Assembly (NCBI RefSeq): GCF_033439725.1
Contig: NW_026944383.1
Span: 6,324,001 to 6,388,000 of the forward strand
DNA length: 64,000 nucleotides
Source: Neurospora tetraspora
Lineage: Eukaryota > Ascomycota > Sordariomycetes > Sordariales > Sordariaceae
Reading direction: 5' to 3'
Under the pieces are notes generated by a model that was not told the origin of the DNA, searched no databases, and saw nothing but the letters and a program-made list of their open reading frames with translations. Both the position numbers and the translations under genes were made by a program. Of the stretch, positions 45,969 through 55,978 are shown in pieces; within the stretch, counting starts at the first letter, position 1; each line of letters begins with the position of its first letter.

Positions 45969-47339
45969 ATGAGGCTCCTCACCAGTATAACCGTGGCAGC
46001 CCTGTCTGGGCTTGCTGCTGCTGCTGCATCACAGCAGAGCGCCGATGTCTTCATCCTCGATTCCAAGCAACAACAACAAACATCCCGCGAAGTACCCCGG
46101 CTACCAAAAGAAGTCGTTCGCCATATCCTTCTCCAAAGGGTAAGCCAGATACATGCGACTCAGCGCGTAACCTACGTATTCAAGGCTGGTCTAACTCGTC
46201 CCACAGACATCTAGAGACAACTACGGCAGCGACCTTCGCGACATCCCTAGCTCTATCGATACCGAGGCCGCGATCAGCTTCCTTGTGAAGTACGGCAAGA
46301 GTCCCGCACCTCTTTTCTCCCAGACCGAGACCAGCGACCCATCACAACTAGTTGTTATCCTGGAGGGCATCACTGCCGAGAATGCTGGGCCTTTGAAGGA
46401 ATCACTCGCCAAGTCAAGCCAGCGTGCCGCTTTCGCCATCTCAGATCCGCCATCCAAGGTGGCCAATGATCGTCTGATGTCGCTTTTCCAAAACCTGGGT
46501 ATTGCTGCGCCAAAGCAGTGCGACCTGGTCTCTGCCATCAACCCTGTCAACGGAGACTGCTGGACGGGCTCCTCGTCAGTGGTCAAGTACGATGTACAGA
46601 AGGTGCGATACAGAGAGAACTCCCTCCTACACCCGGTGCCAGTGCCAGAACTAACTCAATCCCTGCTTAATAGTCGCCCGAGGCCCTTGATACTCTCGTC
46701 GATAACCTGAGCCGTCTCAACAAGTTCATCTCCTCCGGCGACCTCGAGGCCCTCCTCGTCCTCATGCCCGAGTCGAGCCGGTCCTCCAAGCTCAACCAGT
46801 GGAGCGTCAAAGCCGCCACCGGCGCCTCCGATCTCCGCCGCCGCTTCAACTCCGAGACCGTCATCGCCGACGACTCCGTCCGCGGCGCTGCGAACGCCGC
46901 GACCCAGCCTCCCGTCTCCCGCCCGACTAAGAGTCCTCTGCAGACCGCCGCTAAGAAGGCGATTCCGCAGTGTTTCACCTCCGAGAAGAGCTGCGTGGAC
47001 CAGACGGGCAACTGCTCCGGCCACGGCCAGTGCGTGAACAAGTGGGGAGGCAAGAACGGTAGTACCGAGGCCGGCGGCGCTAGCTGCTTCGTCTGCAAGT
47101 GCCTGGCCACTATGGACAACCGCCCCGGGGCTCAGGCTAAGGGCGACAAGAGTCTGCACTGGGGTGGTAACATGTGCCAGAAGGAAGACGTCAGCATGCA
47201 GTTCTGGCTTATTGCCGGGTCTACCATTGCCCTTATCGGTGCCATCACCTTTGCGATTGGACTGTTGTTCGAAGTGGGAGAGGAGAAGATGCCCGGTGTT
47301 TTGGGCGCTGGTGTGGTTAGGGGGTCTTCGGCCAAGTAA
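45969..47339 (+). CDS. Vps3844-like vacuolar sorting protein (DUF3844)
   Basis: Three exons (45969-46139, 46207-46602, 46674-47339; introns 67 and 71 bases) encode 410 residues. A signal peptide (MRLLTSITVAALSGLAAAAA) leads a lumenal domain. The diagnostic C-terminal block is CFTSEKSCVDQTGNCSGHGQ, then the EGF-like CFVCKCLATM, HWGGNMCQKEDVSMQFWLIA and a membrane helix at ~377-397, with a short cytosolic tail ending RGSSAK. This is the Vps3844 family, type I membrane proteins of the endomembrane system implicated in vacuolar protein sorting. The Cys pairs are all in place. The start is the ATG that exposes the signal peptide; the longer frame upstream would bury it. Confidence 0.88.
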
Positions 47340-47791
47340 GAGGTCGATTGTGATCGAAGAAAGAGCCAAAAACTCTCGATCAAGAAGACGAGTATGAGAG
47401 GATGACAACGTCAAGAAAAGAAACAGAGAGCTATCGTATGCTTATTGGTTAGATGCGGAGGGCATGGGGTGTGTGCGTGTGGTGTAATCAGACATCCTTA
47501 GACTGTTGGCTGGTTGTACCATTATTGATTTTACATTGTTCAACGGCGTCGGCATCATTGGCAGGCAGGCAGGTGGGCAGGGATGGATCGAGATATGGTT
47601 AACGCAAAGTACGAGATAGGAGATGGCATGGTTTCCTTTCGTTTTCCATGAAGACCTAGTATAAAACAGACATTGACAACGGAATGAAGCTCAGGGGTTA
47701 AGCTTGCACAGAATACTGTTTGTCATTGAAAATATCAGATCGCTTTGAGTTCATTGTTGTAAGCCCTTATAGTCTATGCCCATCGTACCCA
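47340..47791. other. Convergent intergenic region, no gene seen
   Basis: 3' flanks of the Vps3844-like gene and the Ntr2-like gene. Nothing else is supported. Confidence 0.5.
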
Positions 47792-49627
47792 TTACATCGC
47801 CATCTCAGTGTCCATATCATTCGGTCCCTTTTCTTGCGTTGGCGTCCCAAAGTTTTCCAACCCTCTCTCCTTGGGAGTCGCAGCTAGATCTACCGCAAAC
47901 CCAGGCGGTAATGGCCTCAAAGGCGACTGCGTAACAAACTTCAACGCATCACCAGGCGTAGTGGCCCCGGTAGCAGCAGCGGCACTTGTCGCGGCCGTCG
48001 CCGCAGCACCGGCAGCACCAGCACCAGCAGCAGTAGCACCGGCAGCACCAGCACCGCCCATAACCGCTTGATACTTGGCCCCCGCTTGATTCAATATCTC
48101 CTGCACCTCCGTCTCCCTACTCAATATCTCCCCCTTCTCCTTCTCCAGACTCTCTATCCTCGCCTTCCGCCTGCTCACCTCATCCTCCAACCCCTGTACC
48201 AAACCCCTCATCCTTGCCAATACCTCCCCGAGCTCCGGAAGCGGTTTCATCTTGGGGATCTGGTTCACCCCTCCTCCTCCTTCTTCGTCAATCTCCATCA
48301 TGTCGTCCTCCGGTTTCTGCAGCCCATCCATACCCGCCCGCCGCTGCGCAGCCTCGTACGCAGCCCGTCGCTCCGCCTCGCTGTCGTCGCTCTCGGCGTC
48401 CGAACCGGCCTCCGCGGCCTGGATCATCTCCGCCATCTCCTGCCGGTGCCGCTTGGCGGCTTCGCGCTCGGCTTTGCGGCCCAGCGCCAGGGAGCCGTCG
48501 GTCACGAACTCGTCGTAGCCTTCGCCTAGGTCTTCGTCTTCGGCTATGAGGCGCGATTCGGATTTCTTGGACTTTTTGTTGAGGCTGAGTGTGACGCGTT
48601 TTCGGTCGTCGTCGTCGCTGTCGGAGTTATCGTCGAGCGAGATGAAGTCGTGTTCCTTGGCGAGGCGCGCACGCCGCTCTTTGCGCTCGCGGATTTCGGC
48701 TTCGGTGAGGATGTGGGCTGCCGCTGACGGGCCCGCATCGCCGGTGCGCGCTACAGGCAGGTCGCGGGATTGTACGATCATGGCGCCGTCGAGCTCGGAG
48801 GGGTCGAGGTCCATTGCGTCGTCTGTGGCCCCGGTCGCAGCAGGTGGCTCCGGCGGTGGCGCGCTGTGGGCTTTGAGGCTGTCGTCGTCGTCATCGTCGA
48901 TGATGCTTAGTGAAGCGAGGTTCTGTGGTGTGGCTGGCGTGGAGGTTTGGAGTTCTTCGAGGTACTCTTTGCTGTATCGAGGCTTCTCTTCGTCCGCGCC
49001 AAATGTGCCGAATCGTGCGGTCAGGGCCGATTTGCGAAGCGCGTTCTTCTCGGCTACTCGCTGGCTTAGCGACTTCTTGCTGGGTGCGCTGACCACGTCG
49101 CTGCTGGCAGTTGTTGTCGTATCATTGCCGCCGTCTTCCGTGTCGCCTTCGCTGGCTCCGAATGATAGTTTCGAGACGCGCTTCTTCTTGCTGGAGGCTG
49201 AGCGACCGAAGCCGGGCCGTACCACGAGCGGCACACCAGTGTCCTCGTCGCCTTCCGCCTCATCTGGTGCCGCACTCGTACTGGTTGAAATAGGTTTGGC
49301 GGCGTCGCCGTTGGTGTCTTGTGCATCGTCGTCGTTGTCATCGTTGATCTTGATCGTTCTTCGTAGTGACGAGGATTTAACAGGCTTGCTGCGCCCAAAC
49401 TTGATCGGTCCTTGTGGTACTGGTTCTGTTCGAAGGCGTATCAGCTTGCTTGTTCTTTGGTTTGGTATCAGCACTGAAAGTTTCTATGCTGGGTATGGAT
49501 GGGCATTGCCATGTAGCAACTTACGTTCTCTCTTCGGCTCTTCTCCTCCAAGCAGCGTAGGAAGGTCGCCATCCTCGTCGTCGAAAGTCTGGATAATGCG
49601 CGGCTTGCGCTTTCCGAAAGAACTCAT
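47792..49627 (-). CDS. Ntr2-like spliceosome-disassembly factor
   Basis: Two exons (49627-49525 and 49425-47792; intron 99 bases) encode 578 residues. The N-terminus MSSFGKRKPRIIQTFDDEDG leads into FGRSKPVKSSSLRR. The NTR2/GCFC-like core is recognisable: EHDFISLDDN, then acidic runs, SRLIAEDEDLGEGYDEFVTD, GSLALGRKAEREAAKR and a long coiled coil (ELGEVLARMRGLVQGLEDEV to EVQEILNQAG). Yeast Ntr2 joins Ntr1 and the DEAH helicase Prp43 to take apart post-splicing complexes in the nucleus; fungal and animal relatives share this acidic/charged layout. Near the C-terminus lies an Ala/Gly/Thr low-complexity run (~500-535). It is divergently paired with the SmG gene, another spliceosomal protein. Confidence 0.85.
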
Positions 49628-50033
49628 TTTCGAGATATTCGACCCAGATAGTGTCTAGCAAGTTGTTTGGAAAAGAATTGGCAAATGCGATGTGTTGTGG
49701 CGGGTGTGGTGTCGTAGTTATGAAAAGTTGTCCAAAGCAGTTGTGAAGGTTCAGAATGCACCTGGAGATGACGCTGGCGGGCAACTGGAATGTCACTGAA
49801 CGATGACCCCCGAAGACATGGAACGCGAATTGCGGGTTCCTTATCTTATCAGTGGCCCCACGTGATGGCTTGGCGGCCAAAAATCACTGGGGACAGTCGC
49901 GAGTGCACGCGCTGCACAAGGCCCGCCTTCCAAGTCGTTCAGTGGAGAGTTCCCAGCCAGAACGACGCCATTGCCATTGCAGCAACTCGACTCTTGAGAC
50001 CATCCCAGACCACCAACACAACCTCAAGATACA
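49628..50033. promoter_or_regulatory. Bidirectional promoter between ntr2-like and SmG genes
   Basis: 406 bases serve two start codons facing away from each other. Visible elements include a CACGTG E-box at 49859-49864 and tandem TTATCTTATCAG (two GATA sites on the other strand) at about 49842-49852. Function of these sites is inferred from motif identity only. Confidence 0.5.
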
Positions 50034-50551
50034 ATGGCACCCGCACAACCTGAGCTCAAGAAGGTATGTAATTATTCTTGGAGATTTAGATTGAACATCA
50101 AATGGCAACTGGCTGGTCGGAACTTTGCCATTGTCGCATTTGGAACGCCATGTTATTGTTTGTTTAGTATGGTGCAGTGAGCTAACCGACCACTTTTTGA
50201 ACCAGTACCTCGACAAGAGGCTCTTCGTCCAACTTAACGGCAGCCGCAAGGTCATTGGTGTTCTCCGTGGCTACGATGTACGAGACCTTCCATTTACATT
50301 CGAACATGATAACTGACGGTTCGCGACGTCATAGGTCTTCCTGAACATTGTTCTGGACGATGCTGTCGAGGAGAAGGATGGTGGTGAGAAGGTCAAGCTC
50401 GGCATGGTGGTATGTTGATTCTTCCGAGGCAGGTGTTTTCGTGTCATTTTGCTGACAACTGTCTACGCAGACTATCCGTGGTAACTCCGTTGTGATGATG
50501 GAGGCCCTCGAGAGGATCGGCGGCGACGAGAGGGGAGGACAGCGCGGCTAA
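50034..50551 (+). CDS. Small nuclear ribonucleoprotein SmG
   Basis: Four exons (50034-50063, 50206-50277, 50335-50409, 50471-50551; introns 142, 57 and 61 bases) encode 85 residues, the standard size for SmG. Sm1 is present as KRLFVQLNGSRKVIGVLRGYD, with the N-G-S-R-x-V-x-G-x-L-R-G-x-D core, and Sm2 as TIRGNSVVMMEAL with the I-R-G-N-S/G signature. SmG is one of seven proteins forming the ring on U1, U2, U4 and U5 snRNAs. The N-terminal peptide MAPAQPELKKYLDKRL is typical. The first exon has only 10 codons and its intron is the longest of the three, common for control of housekeeping genes. The start is the first ATG. Confidence 0.95.
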
Positions 50552-50858
50552 ATCAACGATTATCTTCTCGCAACACGATAAAACGACCCCACGCATATAC
50601 AAAAGCCTACATCAAAAAAGGCGAGGCATCGGAATAAGCGGATGGCAATTGACGGGATTTGATTATATACCAAGGCGATTTACAGTTTACGACGACAACT
50701 ATAATGTCCCAACGGTCTTGGACGGTGAAAAGGTTGGTGGGCTGGTACGGCGTTCAGTTTCACACGAAGCATGTATTCGGGAAAGCAGCATATTCTTCAA
50801 CTTAGAAAGGGAAACATCCGCGGCGGTGGGTCGAAGAAAGATACCCAAAGGACATATT

Positions 50859-51490
50859 TTACGTACAGCTCTTCTCCGACAGCAGCTGCTTCCACGTCTT
50901 CTCGTCATAACCGTCCATCATGCGGTCTCCGTACGTCCGCACCCAGCCTCGAATCCCGCCCGTCATTACCTGCGACTGAAGATCGCCACCCACTTCGTCG
51001 ATATAGTCTTGCATCCAGGCGGCGCATCGAGGACCCCGACCGGCGGAGGAGCCTGTGGGAAGAAGCGTTGGTGTTAGGGAGGGTCAATGGAGGTACGAGT
51101 TCAAAGCGCATAGGTTCGGTTTGACTCTGTCCAAGAGTCCATGAGAGAGAAAGACAAGCACGTACCACAATAAAAGATCACCTTTTGGATCCCGGCCTGT
51201 TTGCACAAAGCGTACAAGCTCTTGCGCGTGGGGTAGAAGCTATGGGCGGGCAGGTTGATTGATGAGCTGACAGTTCCACCGGTGCAGTCTGTCCGTCGAC
51301 AATCGACAAGCAAGAATTTTTGCGATTGCGGCTGGCCATCAACATTTTCTTGTTGCTCAAGAAGCTCGAGGACAGCCTGGGGCTCAATATGGACTGGCGT
51401 CGAAGTTGGCTCTGGGAATGCTGCCCACCACGGTGTGCCATCCTCGCGCCTAGCCATGCGCAAGCAATGTTCGTGAACGTGTATCGTCAT
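50859..51490 (-). CDS. Rhodanese-like phosphatase/arsenate reductase (Acr2/Ych1-type)
   Basis: Two exons (51490-51166 and 51052-50859; intron 113 bases) encode 172 residues, a single rhodanese domain. The middle reads FLLVDCRRTDCTGGTVSSSI, the domain's D-x-R-x-x-D element. The active-site loop spans the splice junction: FYCGSSAGRGPR, with catalytic Cys ~108 and Arg ~114 in a C-x5-R loop. A seven-residue C-x5-R loop marks the Cdc25/Acr2/Ych1 branch, which acts on phosphate or arsenate, rather than sulphur-transferring rhodaneses with six-residue loops. Substrate choice is open. The C-terminus (VMTGGIRGWVRTY) is the usual closing helix. ATG 51490 is the first true ATG; the longer frame begins with TTG. 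It is convergent with SmG. Confidence 0.87.
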
Positions 51491-52300
51491 GTTGGTCGTC
51501 AAAGCTCTACTTTTTGTTGACTGGCTTCGTAGTTGAAAGTCGAACAAGTCTGCTCTTCGCGCTTTATGCGGTACACAAAGGTGGTTAGGGGTAAACTGTT
51601 TGTTTGAGGCTGGCGCGGCTCAAGATCTAGTCGCATCTTTCAGCAAGCCACGACGCCGAAACTCATTTCGCGCGACAAATCCTCGGTTAGTCGCGTCCTA
51701 TCATAAATCCCTTGCCTCGTACGATCGGATCTTTCGTTCTCAGCGATGAGATATAACAGGCGGAGGTCGTCCTTCCTGGGTAACGACTGTTACTCCATGG
51801 AACTTTCCAGGACGTCGCCGCTAATCGGAAACGACAAATTGATGCCTTGATCAGCTTCATCAGCGCGGTATACTACCTCGTCTCGTCGCTTGCGGTCACT
51901 CCAGTAGCTCCGAGTATGCTGTCGTTCTTATTATCCATATTTGACTCCCTTGCCCATTTACCCGTAGATGACTGATTGCCCCGAGATCTTGGTTCACTCG
52001 GCCCGGCATGTTAGGGTAATATCACATACACATTCGACTGTTTTGTTGTCTCAGTCGCGACATCAGGACATTTGAGACGAAGCGTATCAAGTACACATCG
52101 TGTGGTGGATGAAGAGTGTGTTGAATAAAGAAAGACTGAAGTGCGTCTTTTAGAAGGTATATAGTAATGAAATGCTCCCACCAACAGCCCAGCGACACCG
52201 GAAAGCTGTTCCCAACCTAGCGCAACTCATCACCGCTTAATCACACCAAAGAATGCCCGTATCTCCTCAATCATTCCTTCCTCATAGTTCCTTGTTCCAT
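51491..52300. other. Intergenic region, no gene seen
   Basis: About 800 bases upstream of the rhodanese gene and downstream of the WW gene, both on the minus strand. No long frame and no RNA gene recognised. Confidence 0.5.
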
Positions 52301-53583
52301 TCAGTCGTCATAATACGCCTCCTCAAGCTCCTCTTCATACTCCTCTCTCGCCTCCTCGAGCTCTTCCTGGTCACTACTGCTAGCAGAAGACGACTGTGCC
52401 TCTTCTAGAGCCTCCTCGTATTCTTCACGGGCGGAAGCAATTGACTCACGATCACTTTGATCGATCTCCTCACCATACACATTTGTTGTCGGGATGGGAC
52501 CATCGAGAGGCGGCTCCGCAGGGGGAGGCGGGGGCGGAGCGCCATAATCACCACCGTAACCACCGTAGCCGCCATAGCTATCGCCGCCATAGGCCGCTGG
52601 AGGTGGTGGGGGAGGTGCAGCGCGGTGCTCATTATCGGAGTCGGAGTCTTCGGCTACATTGGAGTGTTAATAACAATACATCCTAGTAAATGGCCAGCCA
52701 CCATTGGGAAGAGGGAGAGACAAAAAAAACTTACCCAGCTCATGAGCAAGAACAGCGCCGCCAACGGCACCAACAGCCAGACCAGCAGCTGCACCCATGT
52801 ACAGACCACTGTTATCCTTCTTCTTCTTCTCCTTTACCGGCTCGCCACCATACGCCTGCTGCTGCTGATCATAACCGTATCCCTGCGGCGGCGGCGGGGG
52901 CTGTTGGTAACCGCCATACTGCCCGGGCTGTCCACCATGTCCACCGCCACCGCTATAGCCATAGTCGGGGGCACCACCACCGCCGTACTGCTGCTGCTGG
53001 GGAGGAGGATAAGAACTGCCGTCGCCGTGGCCGCGCGACTCTTGCTCACCACCACCGGCACCGCCGGCGAGCCTGGATCTCTCAAAGCCAGGGGCTTCCC
53101 ACTGCGAGCGGCCCGTGGCCTCCTCAAGGTAGTACCATCTCTGATACTCGTCGTCCCACTTCGGGGTCCAGCCCGAGGGCAGGGGCGGCTTGTCGGAGGG
53201 AGGGTTGTAAGGCGGCGCTGGACGGGATCCGTAGCTCGGAACGGGAGCGCCGGGAGGGGCAGTGTAGCCTGGCTGTTGCGGGGAGTACTCTCCTTGGTAG
53301 CCGGGCTGCTGGGGTGGAGGGTGCTGGTAGCTGCCGCCGTGGTATGGAGGCTGGGACTGTCCCTGAGGAGGCTGAGGAGAATATGATTGTTGCGGTGGCT
53401 GCTGAGGAGGGGGGTAGTAATCGCGCGAACCTGGTGGACGGGGTTAGTGATGGATGTTTGGGAGTGATCATGGTGTTGCGGGGACTTACCGGAGTAGGCC
53501 GGCTTTTCCTCCTTCTTGTCGACGAGACCTAGCTTGCCTAGATCTTCGGCAAGGTCTTTCTTGAGCTTCTTGAAGAACGACAT
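52301..53583 (-). CDS. WW-domain, Q/P/G/Y-rich protein with glycine zipper
   Basis: Three exons (53583-53490, 53430-52735, 52653-52301; introns 59 and 81 bases) encode 380 residues. The layout is an amphipathic basic N-terminus (MSFFKKLKKDLAEDLGKLGL), a Pro/Gln/Tyr-rich low-complexity stretch (~33-112), a WW domain at ~114-145 (LPSGWTPKWDDEYQRWYYLE, both signature Trp present), a Gly/Gln/Tyr-rich stretch, a glycine-zipper hydrophobic segment (YMGAAAGLAVGAVGGAVLAH), and an acidic tail rich in EEYEE and ending EEAYYDD. The WW domain would bind Pro-rich partners; the zipper suggests membrane insertion or self-association. Homologues occur across filamentous fungi without a firm function. The gene shares a divergent promoter with the metacaspase, whose N-terminus has the same Q/P/G/Y bias. 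Confidence 0.85.
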
Positions 53584-54348
53584 GGTCACGATTCAGCTTC
53601 CTCTGCGCTGTGGGTTCTATGGTGTAGCGGAGTGAGAAGAAGAAGTGGAAGGTCCGAGGTTGACGGGAAGATGACGAGAGAGGTCAAATGAGCACGAGCA
53701 CCTGCCGTGAGAACCTTTAGGGCCAGATATTCAAGCAATGATTAAGAAGGCTCGGCACAGCACTAGGTACCTAAAATGGGATGGATATCATCCGACGAAT
53801 ATCAAACGCCATCCATGAACACCTCATGTAACACGCAATGCTCGGCGTGTTGGCTGCCTCTCAAATGCTCACAGCATCCTGGAGTCACTGTGCCATCCGA
53901 ACTCCAAGAGCCCCTCATAGTGACCCCTCCTCCGCAAATGAAGGGCCCCGTTCTTCATGGAAACACAGGCGGTTTTGCTGTTGAAGCCAAGCATCTCGGC
54001 GTGGTCAAGAATGGAAAGAGGAAGATGATGCAGGTGTGGGGAGCTCTTGCTTTTGGGGTCTTGGGTTCCCCGCTGCTGCGGGGATGGCAGCAATGGGACG
54101 GGAGGTAATCGGCAAACCCCAGGCTCATGTACAGCGGGATGACGCGCGGTTTCAGGGACTCCATTGCAGTTCCAGCTTGGCGTGTGAGACACAGCTGAAG
54201 CAGACAACACACTGACCTCCTCGCTCCCCAAAGACAACCTGTGCATTGGACTTCCATAACAAAAGTTTCTCCCACTCAGTTCTCTTTGTCTTCTCTCCAC
54301 TTTCCTCTTTCCCGTCTATCCTTCATCGATCACCATCTGATCTTCACC
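53584..54348. promoter_or_regulatory. Shared divergent promoter of WW-protein and metacaspase genes
   Basis: 765 bases between two start codons facing away from each other. The pyrimidine-rich leader before the metacaspase ATG (54270-54348) is typical of filamentous-fungal transcripts. Frames inside lack domains. Confidence 0.5.
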
Positions 54349-55978
54349 ATGTCGTACGGATACCCTGGACAAGGCTACGGCCCCGGTGGGGGACACCACC
54401 AACCTCCCCCTCCTCAGTGGGATGACCAGCAGCAGCAACACTACCAGCAAGGAGGCTATGGCTATTCAAACCCGGGACAGGGCCAGTACAACCCTCAGCC
54501 TCCTCACGAACAGGGCTACGGAGGATATCACCAACAACCTCCCCCTCCTCAGTACAACGAAGGGCAGTATCCCCCACAGCAACATCACCAACAGGGACAC
54601 TCCCAACGCCCCTCTGGTCCGCCTCCCGATGGCTATGATACCTATGGCTACCCAATCGGTTCTGGTCACCAGGCTCGTGACCAGGGACAGCACGAGATTC
54701 ACGGGATTCCCCAGGGCACCCAGCAGTTCGGCCATGGTGCTCCTGAAAACTATAGCTTCCAGTACTCCAACTGCTCAGGTCGCCGCAAGGCATTGCTGAT
54801 TGGCATCAACTACTTCGGCCAGGATGCCGAGTTGCGCGGCTGCATCAACGACACCAAGAACGTCTCCGCCTTCCTCGTCGAGAACTATGGCTATAAGCGC
54901 GAGGATATGGTCATTCTTACCGATGACGCCACGAACCCCCTCTTGCAGCCTACAAAGGAGAACATGCTTCGTGCCATGCAGTGGTTAGTCGCTGGTGCTC
55001 AACCCAACGATGCCTTGTTCTTGCATTACTCCGGTCAGTCAGCTTTCCCTTCTGAACTATACCCGCGTGCTCCTACTGACTAATCAACACTTCAACAGGC
55101 CACGGTGGGCAGACTAAAGATACCGACGGCGATGAGGAAGACGGCTTTGACGAGGTCATCTACCCCGTTGACTTCAAGACCGCCGGCCACATCGTCGACG
55201 ATGAGCTTCACTATACTATCGTGAAGCCCCTCCAACCTGGTGTGCGATTAACTGCCATCTTTGACAGCTGTCACTCCGGCTCCGTTCTTGATTTGCCCTA
55301 TATCTACAGCACCAAGGGCGTGGTCAAGGAGCCTAACCTTGCCAAAGAGGCTGGTCAAGGTCTGCTCGCGGCTGTTGGCTCCTATGCTCGTGGCGATCTT
55401 GGAGGCATGGCTAGCAGCCTGTTCTCCGTCGCTAAGACAGCGTTTGGCGGCGGCAATGAGGCCTATGAGCACACCAAGCGGACAAAAACATCGCCTGCCG
55501 ATGTTATCATGTGGAGTGGTAGCAGGGACGACCAGACTTCGTATGTTGCGATCCCCCCCCCCTTGGTAGTCGAACTGGGTTCGGTCATCTGGGATGAAAA
55601 AAATACTGACACTGCTTTCAGGGCCGACGCGACCATCGCGTCCCAGGCCACGGGTGCCATGTCCTGGGCCTTCATCTCCGCCATTAAGGCGAACCCCAAG
55701 CAGAGCTACGTGCAGCTGCTCAACAGCATCCGCGACGTGCTCGAGACTAAGTATACGCAGAAGCCTCAGCTCTCCAGCAGTCACCCAATCGGTACGTTTT
55801 GTCTTGTGTCCACCACCCCCTTTTCGCTGCGTCTTCGATGTCGTCCATCAATGAAGCCAAGTGCTCATGAAACATGCTGGCTCGGCGTTTCTCAAATTAT
55901 CTTATCTCAAGCCAAGAGAATCAAAGAACTAACCAGTCGCGAAATTATCTAGACGTCGACATGCTCTTCGTCATGTGA
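54349..55978 (+). CDS. Type I metacaspase
   Basis: Four exons (54349-55033, 55099-55540, 55622-55791, 55953-55978; introns 65, 81 and 161 bases) encode 440 residues. The first ~140 residues are a prion-like Q/P/G/Y/H-rich prodomain ([20 protein letters not shown]). The p20 domain starts [20 protein letters not shown]. The catalytic dyad is intact: His ~230 in HYSGHGGQ and Cys ~286 in DSCHSGS. The acidic calcium-binding loop [13 protein letters not shown] lies between. The p10 part includes [17 protein letters not shown], and the protein ends DVDMLFVM. Type I metacaspases cleave after Arg/Lys and act in stress death, proteostasis and clearing of aggregates in the cytosol. The last exon has only 26 bases after a 161-base intron. 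Neurospora carries two metacaspase genes; which paralogue this is cannot be read here. Confidence 0.95.

Noticed and set aside
48546-49658. 370-codon frame antisense to the Ntr2-like gene
   Set aside because: Ser/Arg/Leu-rich shadow of an acidic coiled-coil gene.
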